Assembly: GCA_031286285.1 (NCBI GenBank) | Contig: JAITUN010000193.1 | Coordinates: forward strand, 1 to 60,315 | DNA from: Bacteroidales bacterium | Lineage (GTDB): Bacteria; Bacteroidota; Bacteroidia; Bacteroidales; WCHB1-69 | Length of the DNA: 60,315 nucleotides | Direction: 5' to 3' | In this document: positions 40,470 to 49,118 of the stretch, piece by piece | How positions within the stretch are numbered: position 1 is the stretch's first letter | How the letters are laid out: each line of letters opens with the position of its first letter | Notes under the pieces: model-generated | Told to the model about the DNA's origin: nothing | The model's input: the letters and a program-made list of their open reading frames with translations, nothing else | Database searches by the model: none | Translations under genes and position numbers: made by a program

Positions 40470-41843
40470 TTAACGTCTTGTACCTCCAGAGCTTGAACTT
40501 CTAGAACTGCTTGAACTGCCTGAAGAGGAACTTGAAGAAGAACTGCTTCCACTTCTGCTACTTGGCGAAGAATAACTGCTTCCACTGTTGCTTGGCGAAG
40601 AATAACTGCTTCCGCTGTTGCTTGGCGAAGAATAACTGCTTCTTCCAGAGCTATTGGAAGAAGGATTATATGTAGGGGTACTTCTCGAATTGTCGGGTCG
40701 AAATCCACTATTGTAATTGTTTTGTTGTTGTGGTGGTTGAACCTGTTGTCGAGTAGTCGTTTGTGGTGGTGGTTGAACCTGTTGCCGAGTAGTCGTTTGT
40801 GGTTGTGGTTGAACCTGTTGTCGAGTAGTCGTTTGTGGTGATGTTGGTCTTAAAGGTTCAGTCTGTCTTGTAGTATTAGTATTAGTATTAGTTGTTCTAC
40901 CTGCTTCCGTTTGCCTAACATCGGTATTTGTCCCCTCCCCCCTAGTTATAACATTTCTACCCTCAATAGATGGACTGCTATTTGTACTTGTCTCGCTACT
41001 TGAGTTTGGAGTAATATTTCGGGTTGAGTTTGATGGATTATTTGTAATATTTGCATACCGTTGATTAAAACTTTCAGGAGTTGAACGGGAAACATATCGT
41101 GTTGTAATATTATCATCATCATCTTTGCCGGATATAGTTCGGGTACTATTTCTTCCATTAGAAGGCCCAATGTTATTTCTATGTCCGTAATAGTAGGCAT
41201 AGTTATTATCATAATTATTATGGTAATATCCTGCCCAATAACCGGCATAGTATCCATCATAATATCCATTCCAATATCCTCCTGTATACCATGGACGATG
41301 GCATCCCCAGCCCCAACCATAACAGAAACCGTAATTATAGTATCCCCAATCGTAATACCAGGGACGGTAATAATATGAGGGCCACCACCAATTGTATCCC
41401 AAATAGATACTTACTCCCCAATAAGCAGGAGAGTAATTATACCAATACATGTTGGTGTAGAATGGATCGTAATAGCCAAATCCTAAAGAAAAATTGGTAT
41501 GAAAACGTTTAATTCTTGAAGAGAAATAATAGTCATAATAATCGCCGTCTTCATAATAGTAATTATTCGTAATGTATGTATTTCCGGATTCATCTGAGTA
41601 AATTTCTTGTTCAACAGGATAATTATCCGTGTTGGGTTCTTGTGTAACAAGATAATCAGTGTCTTCGTAATACTGATAATCATTTTCGATTGTTGTTTGT
41701 TTCGCAGGTTGCTCTATTTTGACTTGATACTGTGAATCTGTGGATTTCACATAAATATCGTCATAGTAAACAAAAGAGCCGGTTTGACATGAAACGGCTA
41801 TTAAAAAAAGGGCTAAAATTGGGAGGATTTTTTTTGTGTTCAT
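40470..41843 (-). CDS. Low-complexity Tyr/Trp/Gly-rich lipoprotein with Ser-rich repeat tail
   Basis: 457 residues. Lipobox AVSC with Cys19. Three parts follow: an acidic N-terminal part, a central segment (~110-225) extremely rich in Tyr, Trp and Gly (for example YNWWWPSYYYRPWYYDWGY), and a C-terminal half of Asn/Thr-rich, then TTTRQQVQP repeats, then Ser-rich SSYSSPSNSG repeats. It has no enzyme-like domain. Such proteins are found in Bacteroidota without known function; a surface or matrix role is possible. A full-match -7 box is 43 bp upstream. The beta-helix lipoprotein gene follows by 16 bp. Confidence 0.8.
   Translation of the reverse strand: MNTKKILPILALFLIAVSCQTGSFVYYDDIYVKSTDSQYQVKIEQPAKQTTIENDYQYYEDTDYLVTQEPNTDNYPVEQEIYSDESGNTYITNNYYYEDGDYYDYYFSSRIKRFHTNFSLGFGYYDPFYTNMYWYNYSPAYWGVSIYLGYNWWWPSYYYRPWYYDWGYYNYGFCYGWGWGCHRPWYTGGYWNGYYDGYYAGYWAGYYHNNYDNNYAYYYGHRNNIGPSNGRNSTRTISGKDDDDNITTRYVSRSTPESFNQRYANITNNPSNSTRNITPNSSSETSTNSSPSIEGRNVITRGEGTNTDVRQTEAGRTTNTNTNTTRQTEPLRPTSPQTTTRQQVQPQPQTTTRQQVQPPPQTTTRQQVQPPQQQNNYNSGFRPDNSRSTPTYNPSSNSSGRSSYSSPSNSGSSYSSPSNSGSSYSSPSSRSGSSSSSSSSSGSSSSSRSSSSGGTRR
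40561..40643 (-). repeat. 30-bp coding tandem repeat (2.8 units)
   Basis: On the plus strand CTTGGCGAAGAATAACTGCT begins units at 40561, 40591 and 40621. It encodes the S-S-P-S-N-S-G-S-S-Y pattern of the lipoprotein tail. Copies differ by one base. Confidence 0.9.
40741..40843 (-). repeat. 36-bp coding tandem repeat (2.8 units)
   Basis: Units start at 40741, 40777 and 40813 and encode a 12-residue Q-P-P-P-Q-T-T-T-R-Q-Q-V pattern. Copies are nearly identical, so recent slippage or unequal crossover is likely. Confidence 0.88.
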
Positions 41844-41885
41844 ATCTAATCTTTTTAAATTGATATTTATGACTTATTATTGCTG

Positions 41886-41893
41886 CAAAAGTA
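41886..41893 (-). promoter_or_regulatory. -7 box upstream of the Tyr-rich lipoprotein gene
   Basis: Minus-strand TACTTTTG fully matches TAnnTTTG, 43 bp from the ATG. No clear TTG -33 element. Confidence 0.45.
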
Positions 41894-41924
41894 TAATTTT
41901 AACTGAAAAAAAAGGAATATATTA

Positions 41925-42764
41925 TTAGTGAAATTTTAATGGGCGCCATATTCCATCTTCAATTACTGCAAGTGTGTCGATTCCAAAATATTGCAATTTA
42001 TTTTTTGCTTCTTTGTAATAGAAAGACAACTCTTCCGCTTTATGTGCATCGCTACTGATTATCATAAGAGTTTTTGTTTTGGACAGTTTTTCTATTATAT
42101 AATCGGATGGATAAAAGTTTTTGCAACGCAAACGATAAATACCGCGGGAGTTTATTTCTACGATGATCTGCTTTTTGACTATTAATTCAACAGCATGATC
42201 TACTAATTTTCTATACCAATCTTCATCTTCTTTAAAAAAACGCTCTTGATTGTGCATTTTAATTTTATCTATATGTGCGATAATGTCAAGCTTTTGGTTC
42301 TCAATCATTTCAAAAGTTTGTTCCCAAAAACAGGTTACGGCCTTTTTGATGTTGTTGTTAAAAAACCGAGCAACTCCTATATCGTAAGTTTCTCTTCTCG
42401 GTCCGTCTATAAACCATACATCCTGACTGTTAGGCACATTTATCAAATGCACACCGCCGATAATATAATCCAATTCATATTTCTCTTTATAGTACGAAAA
42501 ATCTTTAGTTATGCCCGGAATATAATCACATTCCAAGCCTTTGAAGATTTTTAATTGTGGATACTGTTTTTGGTAGTATTCAATCTCTTTCAGATACTCG
42601 GGTATTTCATCTTCAGTTAATGTAAAATCATATTGTTCTGCAATGGGTGCGTGCGAAGAGAATCCAAGATGATCAAATTGCAGCTCTACAGCCTTCTCCA
42701 CAAAGAACCGCATATTCTCTTTTCCATCGCAAAAATGAGTGTGAGTGTGATAATTACATTTCAT
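41925..42764 (-). CDS. PHP-family histidinol-phosphatase
   Basis: 279 residues from the ATG at 42764, which starts MKCNYHTHTHFCDG as usual for the family. A longer frame from 42815 would leave 10 bp to the divergent tadA start and adds 17 residues without homology. PHP metal-binding motifs: HTHTHFCDG, a GFSSHAP segment, GLECDYIP, GGVHLI, HIDKI and SSDAHKAE. The HisJ-type enzyme removes phosphate from histidinol phosphate in histidine synthesis. No other his genes are nearby, so another phosphoester substrate is possible. Confidence 0.82.
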   Translation of the reverse strand: MKCNYHTHTHFCDGKENMRFFVEKAVELQFDHLGFSSHAPIAEQYDFTLTEDEIPEYLKEIEYYQKQYPQLKIFKGLECDYIPGITKDFSYYKEKYELDYIIGGVHLINVPNSQDVWFIDGPRRETYDIGVARFFNNNIKKAVTCFWEQTFEMIENQKLDIIAHIDKIKMHNQERFFKEDEDWYRKLVDHAVELIVKKQIIVEINSRGIYRLRCKNFYPSDYIIEKLSKTKTLMIISSDAHKAEELSFYYKEAKNKLQYFGIDTLAVIEDGIWRPLKFH

Positions 42765-42825
42765 ATATGGGGTAACGAATAATTGTTGAAAAAATTTTGT
42801 TTTTTTGCCGTTCATTCAAACTTTG

Positions 42826-43269
42826 ATGATGATTTTTACCGATGAATATTTTATGCAATTAGCGCTTTTAGAAGCGGAAGAAGCTTTTGAATATGGAGAG
42901 ATTCCGGTAGGAGCAGTCGTAGTTTTAGAAAACAAAGTGATAGCAAAAACACATAACTTAACCCAAACTATGAACGATGTTACGGCGCACGCCGAGATCC
43001 AGGCGCTCACTTCGGCTTCTCATTACTTGGGTGCAAAATATCTGAACGATTGTACGCTATATGTTACTTTAGAGCCTTGCGTGATGTGCGCCGGCGCCCT
43101 CTATTGGGCGCAAATCGGAAAGATTGTTTACGGTGCGCCAGATCCGAAAAGAGGGTATTCATTGATAAATACACCGATATTGCATCCGAGAACGGAAGTG
43201 GTAAAAGGTGTGCTTGCCGATGGGTGTCAGAAAATATTGGAGATGTTTTTTAGAAAACTGAGAGAATAG
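42826..43269 (+). CDS. tadA: tRNA-specific adenosine deaminase (TadA-type nucleoside deaminase)
   Basis: 147 residues from ATG 42826 (ATG 42829 is adjacent). The TTG at 42805 is not a likely start. It deaminates A34 to inosine in tRNA-Arg(ACG). Zinc motifs are complete: HAEIQAL (His ligand and catalytic Glu) and PCVMCAGAL (two Cys). The GEIPVGAVVV opening and YGAPDPKRG are typical of TadA. It diverges from the phosphatase gene and stands 112 bp upstream of thrS. Confidence 0.92.
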   Translation: MMIFTDEYFMQLALLEAEEAFEYGEIPVGAVVVLENKVIAKTHNLTQTMNDVTAHAEIQALTSASHYLGAKYLNDCTLYVTLEPCVMCAGALYWAQIGKIVYGAPDPKRGYSLINTPILHPRTEVVKGVLADGCQKILEMFFRKLRE

Positions 43270-43310
43270 GGTTTAAAGATTTTAGTTTTGAAAAATGGAA
43301 ATAATAAACG

Positions 43311-43379
43311 TGTAAATCAAAAATAATTTTTTATGTATTTTTGCGTTTCAAAAAATTCAAAATAATAATTTGATTTACA
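43311..43379 (+). promoter_or_regulatory. Perfect 11-bp inverted repeat flanking the thrS promoter
   Basis: TGTAAATCAAA at 43311-43321 and its exact reverse complement TTTGATTTACA at 43369-43379, 47 bp apart. The -7 box TATTTTTG (43336-43343) lies between them, and the second arm ends 2 bp before the thrS ATG. This layout would suit a pair of operator half-sites; no regulator is known from the window. Confidence 0.45.
43336..43343 (+). promoter_or_regulatory. -7 box of the thrS promoter
   Basis: TATTTTTG, full match to TAnnTTTG, 38 bp before ATG 43382. No clear -33 TTG. Confidence 0.55.
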
Positions 43380-43381
43380 AA

Positions 43382-45316
43382 ATGATAAAGATTACATTGC
43401 CCGATGGTTCAATAAAGGAGTTTGAAAAAGGAACAACTCCTTATCAAGTGTCCCTTTCCATTAGTGAAGGGTTAGCGCGTAACGTACTCGCCGCCAAAGT
43501 AAACCAAGATATTGTTGCGCTCAATTTTCCGCTGAAAACAAATGCGCATCTTACCCTTTTTACATGGAACGACATAGAAGGAAAAGCTGTATTTTGGCAT
43601 TCATCGGCGCACTTGCTGGCTGCCGCAGTGGAACAACTCTACCCAGGCGTGAAGTTCGGCATAGGACCCGATATAGAAAATGGTTTCTACTACGATATAG
43701 ATTTTATGGATTATCCCATCTCTTCCGATGATTTTCCAAAAATTGAAGAAAAAATGTTGGAAATTGCTCAGGCACGAACTAAATTTGAATGCAAGGAGAT
43801 CTCTAAAAATAATGCCAGAACGCTATTCGTTACAAAGAATAATGAATATAAAGTTGAGTTGATTGAAGATTTGGAAGATGGACAGATCACTTTGTATCAG
43901 TTGGGAACATTTACTGATTTGTGTCGCGGTCCCCATCTATTTGATACGGCAAGTATTAAAGCAGTGAAATTGTTGAATACTGCCGGCGCTTATTGGCGCG
44001 GTGATGAAAAACGAAAACAGTTAACCCGTATTTACGGAATCACTTTCCCTAAGAAAAAAGAGTTGGACGATTATTTGTTTATGTTAGAAGAGGCTAAAAA
44101 ACGTGACCATAGAAAGTTGGGAAAAGAATTGGAATTATTTACTTTTTCGCAGGCAGTGGGTGCAGGATTACCAATTTGGCTTCCCAAAGGTACCGAACTA
44201 CGCGAACGTTTGGAACAGTTTCTGAAAAAAGTGCAGAAAAAATATGGTTATCAACAGATTATTTGCCCACATATTGGAAATGTGGAACTGTACAAAACTT
44301 CCGGACACTATGAGAAGTATGGTGTGGATTCTTTCCGCCCTATTACTACCCCGCAAGAAGGAGAGTTTTTTTTCCTTAAACCCATGAACTGCCCGCATCA
44401 CTGCGAAGTGTATGCAATGAAACCCCACTCTTACAGAGAACTTCCCTTGCGTTATGCCGAATTTGGAACCGTTTACCGTTACGAGCAAAGTGGTGAGTTA
44501 CACGGATTAACCCGTGTGAGAGGGTTTACGCAAGACGATGCCCATATTTTCTGCACCCCAGACCAATTGAAAGAGGAGTTTTGCAAAGTAATAGATATTA
44601 TATTATATATATTTAAAGTTTTAAAGTTTGAACATTTTACTGCACAAATTTCTCTCCGAGATCCGGAAGACCGCGAAAAATATATTGGATCCGATACAAA
44701 CTGGGAAAAAGCAGAAAGTGCTATCATAGAAGCTGCTCAAGAAAAAGGATTGGAAACTATTACCGAAATTGGGGAAGCCGCGTTCTACGGTCCTAAATTA
44801 GATTTTATGGTAAAAGATGCTATCGGCAGAAAATGGCAGTTGGGTACCGTTCAAGTGGATTATAATCTGCCGGAACGTTTTGAATTGGAATATATTGATT
44901 CAAATCAACAAAAACAGCGCCCAATCATGATTCACCGCGCACCGTTTGGTTCTATGGAACGTTTTGTATCTGTGTTATTAGAGCATACTGCCGGTAACTT
45001 CCCACTGTGGCTCACCCCGGAACAGGCAATAATCCTTCCTATTTCTGATAAATACATGGAATACGCTTACAAATTGAAAGATGAATTGGAAGAAAACAAC
45101 ATTCGCGTATTAATTGATGAACGTGGTGAGAAAACAGGTAAGAAAATTCGCGACGCAGAAGTGAAAAAGATTCCCTATATGCTCATAGTGGGAGAAAAAG
45201 AGGAGGTGGAAAAAACCGTTTCTGTTCGCGAACACAAAATAGGAGATAAAGGAACAATGAGTATAGATGATTTTGTATCAATGATAAAAGAGAAAATAGT
45301 AGAAGAATTATCATAA
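43382..45316 (+). CDS. thrS: Threonine-tRNA ligase
   Basis: 644 residues from ATG 43382; the TTG at 43370 lies in the inverted repeat and is unlikely. Charges tRNA-Thr. Domains in order: TGS (1-65), editing domain with [10 protein letters not shown] (~75-230), class II catalytic core (~245-540) with zinc-binding [10 protein letters not shown], motif 2 [21 protein letters not shown] and motif 3 [12 protein letters not shown], then the anticodon-binding domain ([12 protein letters not shown] to the end). Length and motifs are typical. Confidence 0.97.
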   Translation: MIKITLPDGSIKEFEKGTTPYQVSLSISEGLARNVLAAKVNQDIVALNFPLKTNAHLTLFTWNDIEGKAVFWHSSAHLLAAAVEQLYPGVKFGIGPDIENGFYYDIDFMDYPISSDDFPKIEEKMLEIAQARTKFECKEISKNNARTLFVTKNNEYKVELIEDLEDGQITLYQLGTFTDLCRGPHLFDTASIKAVKLLNTAGAYWRGDEKRKQLTRIYGITFPKKKELDDYLFMLEEAKKRDHRKLGKELELFTFSQAVGAGLPIWLPKGTELRERLEQFLKKVQKKYGYQQIICPHIGNVELYKTSGHYEKYGVDSFRPITTPQEGEFFFLKPMNCPHHCEVYAMKPHSYRELPLRYAEFGTVYRYEQSGELHGLTRVRGFTQDDAHIFCTPDQLKEEFCKVIDIILYIFKVLKFEHFTAQISLRDPEDREKYIGSDTNWEKAESAIIEAAQEKGLETITEIGEAAFYGPKLDFMVKDAIGRKWQLGTVQVDYNLPERFELEYIDSNQQKQRPIMIHRAPFGSMERFVSVLLEHTAGNFPLWLTPEQAIILPISDKYMEYAYKLKDELEENNIRVLIDERGEKTGKKIRDAEVKKIPYMLIVGEKEEVEKTVSVREHKIGDKGTMSIDDFVSMIKEKIVEELS

Positions 45317-45361
45317 AATCAAAAAAAGATACAAAAAAAGAAAGTTGAAAAAGAAAAAAAT

Positions 45362-45369
45362 TATTTTTG
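45362..45369 (+). promoter_or_regulatory. -7 box of the T9SS operon promoter
   Basis: TATTTTTG, full match to TAnnTTTG, 23 bp before ATG 45393. A TTG at 45345-45347 is 14 bp upstream, shorter than the usual ~19. Confidence 0.5.
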
Positions 45370-45392
45370 TGCACACCAAAAAAAAGCCCTTT

Positions 45393-46451
45393 ATGCGTTT
45401 TAATTACTCTGTTATTTTTGTTTTTATTTTTTCTTTTTATATGCTAAATGCTCAAGAAGACCCACGGGTTACATTGTTCCCATGGATGATATCAAACTAC
45501 AACCCCGGAGCTATGGGCGAAAAAGATCAAAATTTAAATTTTACCGGACTTTTACGCCAACATTCTTTTCTAATGAAAGCGGAAAACAATATCAATACTT
45601 CAAACCTAGGTGAAAATAACACTACAGACAACAGCAAACCTACTTATGATAAAATTGATGGCCAACAGATTTTCTTAAACATAGATTCATATTTTAAACA
45701 AATAAAAGGAGCTGTTGGTATTACTTTTCTTAAAGATAAAAACGGTTATAATGATAATATAGGTTTTAAGTTCGGTTATTCAGCAAGGCTACCTATTCGA
45801 GGAGGAAAGTTAGGAATTGGAATTCAATTCTGCTTCCTGAACCAAAAACCTTCTACCGACAAATATCGTCCTAATCAAATGGACGACCCTATCATTACAA
45901 ATGCAAAACAATCTGAATCTTTTTTGGATTTTGATTTGAGCTTTGGACTGCATTATAAAGCTCCTACTTGGTATGCCGGGATTTCTGGGACACAGCTCAT
46001 TGGCGGAGTGCGTGTTTCTGGCGCAGAGAACTTTATGCGTCCGGCTCGCCAACTTTATGTTACAGGTGGTTATATATGGAACTTGAAAACTTCTGTGCCA
46101 TGGTCTATTGAACCCGGTGTACTATTAAGATCGAACTTTAAAACATGGACTATGGATGTGATGGCTTTGGCAAGATATAACGGTATATTATGGTTTGGAC
46201 TTTCATATCAATTAGAATATTCAGTGGCTTTACTATTTGGTGCTGTTCCATTTTACAATAATACCAATGTTTATTTGAAAGGCCTAGAAATAGGTATTTC
46301 ATATAGTTTTGTAACAGCTAAGTATGTTTATAAACCTAGTGGTAGTTTCGGAGATTTTGAAGTGCTTATCAGATATGGATTTAATTTTTATAAAGATAAG
46401 CCTCTAACGGGATATGGTTCTTCGCGCCATTTATATAAAAATCAATACTAA
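45393..46451 (+). CDS. porP: PorP/SprF-family T9SS outer membrane protein
   Basis: 352 residues from ATG 45393, which begins a clean signal peptide (cut near LNA-Q) and follows a promoter box; the TTG at 45345 would place that box inside the gene. The mature protein shows the PorP/SprF pattern: an early NPGAMG motif, then amphipathic strands of a beta-barrel (IKGAVGITFLKDKNG, GIGIQFCFLNQ, WYAGISGTQL). PorP-type proteins belong to the T9SS outer membrane apparatus that handles cargo. It is the first gene of the porP-gldKLMN cluster, 53 bp before gldK. Confidence 0.87.
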   Translation: MRFNYSVIFVFIFSFYMLNAQEDPRVTLFPWMISNYNPGAMGEKDQNLNFTGLLRQHSFLMKAENNINTSNLGENNTTDNSKPTYDKIDGQQIFLNIDSYFKQIKGAVGITFLKDKNGYNDNIGFKFGYSARLPIRGGKLGIGIQFCFLNQKPSTDKYRPNQMDDPIITNAKQSESFLDFDLSFGLHYKAPTWYAGISGTQLIGGVRVSGAENFMRPARQLYVTGGYIWNLKTSVPWSIEPGVLLRSNFKTWTMDVMALARYNGILWFGLSYQLEYSVALLFGAVPFYNNTNVYLKGLEIGISYSFVTAKYVYKPSGSFGDFEVLIRYGFNFYKDKPLTGYGSSRHLYKNQY

Positions 46452-46504
46452 TTATAATAATCCATTTTTTTTTTCGTTTCCCAAAAATCATAACATTTAA
46501 TATA

Positions 46505-47893
46505 ATGAAAAGATTAGCTTTGTATACATGTATCCTTTTGTGCTTAGCCGCTTGCAAAAATTCAGGAGATGGGCAATTGGTAGGAGTCACAAATAAAACA
46601 AAATTTGTTAGTTTTACTCCATACGGAATGGTCTATATTCCATCCGGTAACATAGTTCTTGGTGTGGGTGAAAACGACCCGTCAGTCGCATTTCCACCAC
46701 ACAATCGCTCAGTTTCTATAACTGCATTTTGGATGGATGAAACCGAAATCACAAATAATGAGTACCGCCAATTTGTTAATTGGGTGAGAGATTCTATTGC
46801 CCATACATTATTGGGTGATGCAGCTATTCAAGAAGCAGAAAAATTTGGCCATTACCAAAAATATAAAAAAGGAGAACGAGCCGGAGAAGAAATTGAACCT
46901 AAATTGATTAATTGGAAAGAAGTAATACAATGGAACTCTACTAATGAAGAAGTTCAACAAGCATTAAGCCCTCTCTATACCCAGATAAATACACGCTATT
47001 ATCATTATCGGCCTTTAGGAATTAATGTTGCTAAACTCAATTACGAATATTGGACTTTTGATTATGAGGCTGCTGCAGTGAAAGAAACCGGAAGAAGCCC
47101 CATTGGCGGTATGTTTTCAAATCGCCCAAGTCAGGTGGATGGAAATTTAGATAGATATATAAAAAGAGAAGTAGTAAATATTTATCCCGATACTTTAGTA
47201 TGGATTTATGAATTTACTTATTCTGATAATGAACACATGACTCGTAACTATTTTTCTCATCCTCAGTATAATCATTATCCTGTGGTGGGAGTAAACTGGC
47301 TACAATGCCAAGCGTTTTGTCATTGGCGTTCCCATCAAAGAAATGTTTGGCTTGTCGGAAGAGGATATCCGGTTGAACATGACTTCCGGTTGCCATCCGA
47401 AGCACAGTGGGAATGGGCAGCAAGAGGTGGTTTGCAAGGAAACCCCTACCCTTGGGGTGGTCCATATCCCGCAAACCAAAATGGATGTTTCTTAGCCAAC
47501 TTTAAACCACAAAGAGGAAACTATATGGCTGACGGAGCATTGTATCCCGCTGTCGTTGCTTCATACAATCCCAATGACTTCGGTTTGTTTGATATGAGCG
47601 GGAATGTTTCTGAATGGTGTATTGATACTTATAATCCATCAGCCAAAGTTTTTGTTTCGGATATTAATCCTATTTATAAATATAATGCTGCCCCTGATGA
47701 CCCTGCAGGAAGAAAAATGAAAGTTGTGAGAGGTGGGTCGTGGAAAGATATTAGTAAATATGTTACAGTCTATACTACTGATTACCAGTATCAAGATACT
47801 TGTACTTCCTATATTGGATTCCGCTGCATGCAGCCCGCAATTGTTAATCCAAAAGAAGCTAACAAATCAAGTGGATCTAAAGTTTATAGATAA
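46505..47893 (+). CDS. gldK: T9SS ring lipoprotein GldK (PorK)
   Basis: 462 residues. Lipobox LAAC with Cys17. From about residue 40 it has the formylglycine-generating-enzyme/sulfatase-modifying fold used by GldK: MVYIPSGNIVLG, MDETEITNNEYRQFV, LPSEAQWEWAARGG, GLFDMSGNVSEWC, VRGGSW and IGFRCMQP. With GldN it forms the periplasmic ring under the outer membrane in T9SS. It is followed 57 bp downstream by gldL, with a heptamer array in the gap. Confidence 0.95.
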   Translation: MKRLALYTCILLCLAACKNSGDGQLVGVTNKTKFVSFTPYGMVYIPSGNIVLGVGENDPSVAFPPHNRSVSITAFWMDETEITNNEYRQFVNWVRDSIAHTLLGDAAIQEAEKFGHYQKYKKGERAGEEIEPKLINWKEVIQWNSTNEEVQQALSPLYTQINTRYYHYRPLGINVAKLNYEYWTFDYEAAAVKETGRSPIGGMFSNRPSQVDGNLDRYIKREVVNIYPDTLVWIYEFTYSDNEHMTRNYFSHPQYNHYPVVGVNWLQCQAFCHWRSHQRNVWLVGRGYPVEHDFRLPSEAQWEWAARGGLQGNPYPWGGPYPANQNGCFLANFKPQRGNYMADGALYPAVVASYNPNDFGLFDMSGNVSEWCIDTYNPSAKVFVSDINPIYKYNAAPDDPAGRKMKVVRGGSWKDISKYVTVYTTDYQYQDTCTSYIGFRCMQPAIVNPKEANKSSGSKVYR

Positions 47894-47903
47894 TAATATT
47901 TTT

Positions 47904-47945
47904 CAAAATAATTCAAAATTCATAATTCAAAATTAAAAAATCACT
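47904..47945. repeat. Heptamer array between gldK and gldL (6 units)
   Basis: CAAAATA, ATTCAAA, ATTCATA, ATTCAAA, ATTAAAA, AATCACT in one register, ending 5 bp before the gldL ATG. It shares AAATCACTAAAC with the array at 33141-33238 and TTCAAAATT with the one before gldM. Confidence 0.75.
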
Positions 47946-47950
47946 AAACT

Positions 47951-49009
47951 ATGAGTCTTTACAAAATCGTTCGTAGCAAAGCTTACAAAAACTTTATGGC
48001 TAAATTATATGGCTGGGGAGCTTCTATGGTTATTACCGGCGCACTCTTTAAAATTCTCCACTGGAAAGGCGCAGATCTAATGCTTATGTTAGGTATGTTT
48101 ACAGAAGCACTGATTTTCTTCTTCTCAGCATTTGAACCCCTTCACAAAGAATATGACTGGTCACTGGTGTATCCTGAGTTGGGATTGAAAGATGCAAAAA
48201 AAGATAAAGAAACTGTTACACAACAATTAGACAAAATGCTGAATGAAGCTAAAATAGGACCGGAACTAATTGATAGCTTGGCTGTTGGAATAAGAAATCT
48301 GAGCGACAATGCAAAGAAGCTTTCAAATACAACAGATGCTGTTATGGCAACTGAAGGTTATGTTTCGAACCTTTCTAAAGCTAAAGATGCTGTTCAAAAC
48401 CTTGCCGGTGTTTATGAAAAATCAGCCCATGCGATACTAACTTCTTCAGATGTGCAGGTGAAAAGCATACAGGAGATGATTGACATCCAAAAACAAAACA
48501 CTCAAAAAATGCAGGATAACTTTTCCTCTGCTACAAACATGCAGATAAAAAGCGCCCAAGAAATGATTGATACTCAAAAACAATATGCACAAAAACTCCA
48601 AGATTCACTAACTTCAACTACTGATATGCAAGTGAAAGGAGCTCAAGAGGTGTTTGATGTACAAAAACAACATGCGCAAAAATTGCAAAATACGCTAACT
48701 GAAACTACCGAAATGCAAGTTAAAGGAGTGCAAGAAATTTTTGAAATGCAAAAACAACATGCCCAAAATTTACAAGAGGTACATCTGAAAAATGTCCAAA
48801 AAATTGGTCAAATTCAAGAACAAGGAAATCAGGCTATTATGGACAACTACCAAAAAATTCAAGATAGTACAGGTATTCTTGCAAATTCTATGAATGATAC
48901 AGTACAGGAAGCGCAAAAATATAAGCAAGAAATTGATGCTCTCTCTAAAAATGTAGCACAAATAAATGCTATATATGCAAATATGTTAGCTGCAATGACG
49001 AATAAATAG
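47951..49009 (+). CDS. gldL: T9SS motor protein GldL (PorL) with expanded repeat tail
   Basis: 352 residues. Two N-terminal transmembrane helices (~17-40 and ~45-68) with the family stretch FKILHWKGADLMLMLG and the conserved membrane Glu in MFTEALIFF, which in the GldLM motor is tied to proton flow. The cytoplasmic part is a long coiled coil. Residues ~168-277 are 3.7 copies of a 29-residue repeat (M-Q-V-K-x-x-Q-E...Q-K-Q-x-A-Q-K-L-Q), encoded by an exact 87-bp period. The Flavobacterium homologue is much shorter, so the tail is enlarged here. The stop codon TAG is the first triplet of the heptamer array before gldM. Confidence 0.93.
   Translation: MSLYKIVRSKAYKNFMAKLYGWGASMVITGALFKILHWKGADLMLMLGMFTEALIFFFSAFEPLHKEYDWSLVYPELGLKDAKKDKETVTQQLDKMLNEAKIGPELIDSLAVGIRNLSDNAKKLSNTTDAVMATEGYVSNLSKAKDAVQNLAGVYEKSAHAILTSSDVQVKSIQEMIDIQKQNTQKMQDNFSSATNMQIKSAQEMIDTQKQYAQKLQDSLTSTTDMQVKGAQEVFDVQKQHAQKLQNTLTETTEMQVKGVQEIFEMQKQHAQNLQEVHLKNVQKIGQIQEQGNQAIMDNYQKIQDSTGILANSMNDTVQEAQKYKQEIDALSKNVAQINAIYANMLAAMTNK
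48452..48780 (+). repeat. 87-bp coding tandem repeat in gldL (3.7 units)
   Basis: Units begin at 48452, 48539, 48626 and 48713, exactly 87 bp apart, each opening with a (V/M)-Q-(V/I)-K codon set. Copies have diverged at the DNA level but not in length. Confidence 0.9.
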
Positions 49010-49118
49010 TAAGTAGTGAGTAGTGAGTAGTGAGTAGTGAGTTACAAGTTACGAGTTACAAGTTACGAGTTACGAGTGAGAATAATAATTCAAAATCCAA
49101 AATTCAAAATTATAATAT
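49007..49118. repeat. Heptamer array, 16 perfect-length units filling the gldL-gldM gap
   Basis: TAGTAAG, TAGTGAG four times, TTACAAG, TTACGAG, TTACAAG, TTACGAG twice, TGAGAAT, AATAATT, CAAAATC, CAAAATT twice, ATAATAT. It runs from the TAG stop of gldL to the base before the gldM ATG: 112 bp, or 16 x 7, with no indel. Confidence 0.93.

Noticed and set aside
41181-41378. Ile-rich open frame opposite the Tyr-rich lipoprotein
   Set aside because: Antisense shadow of a Tyr-codon-rich gene; no start context or homology.
42765-42815. Longer N-terminus for the PHP phosphatase
   Set aside because: The family normally starts at MKCNYHTHTH; the extension has no homology and crowds the divergent tadA promoter.
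45345-45392. Upstream TTG start for porP
   Set aside because: It would put the -7 box inside the gene and hide the signal peptide that begins at 45393.
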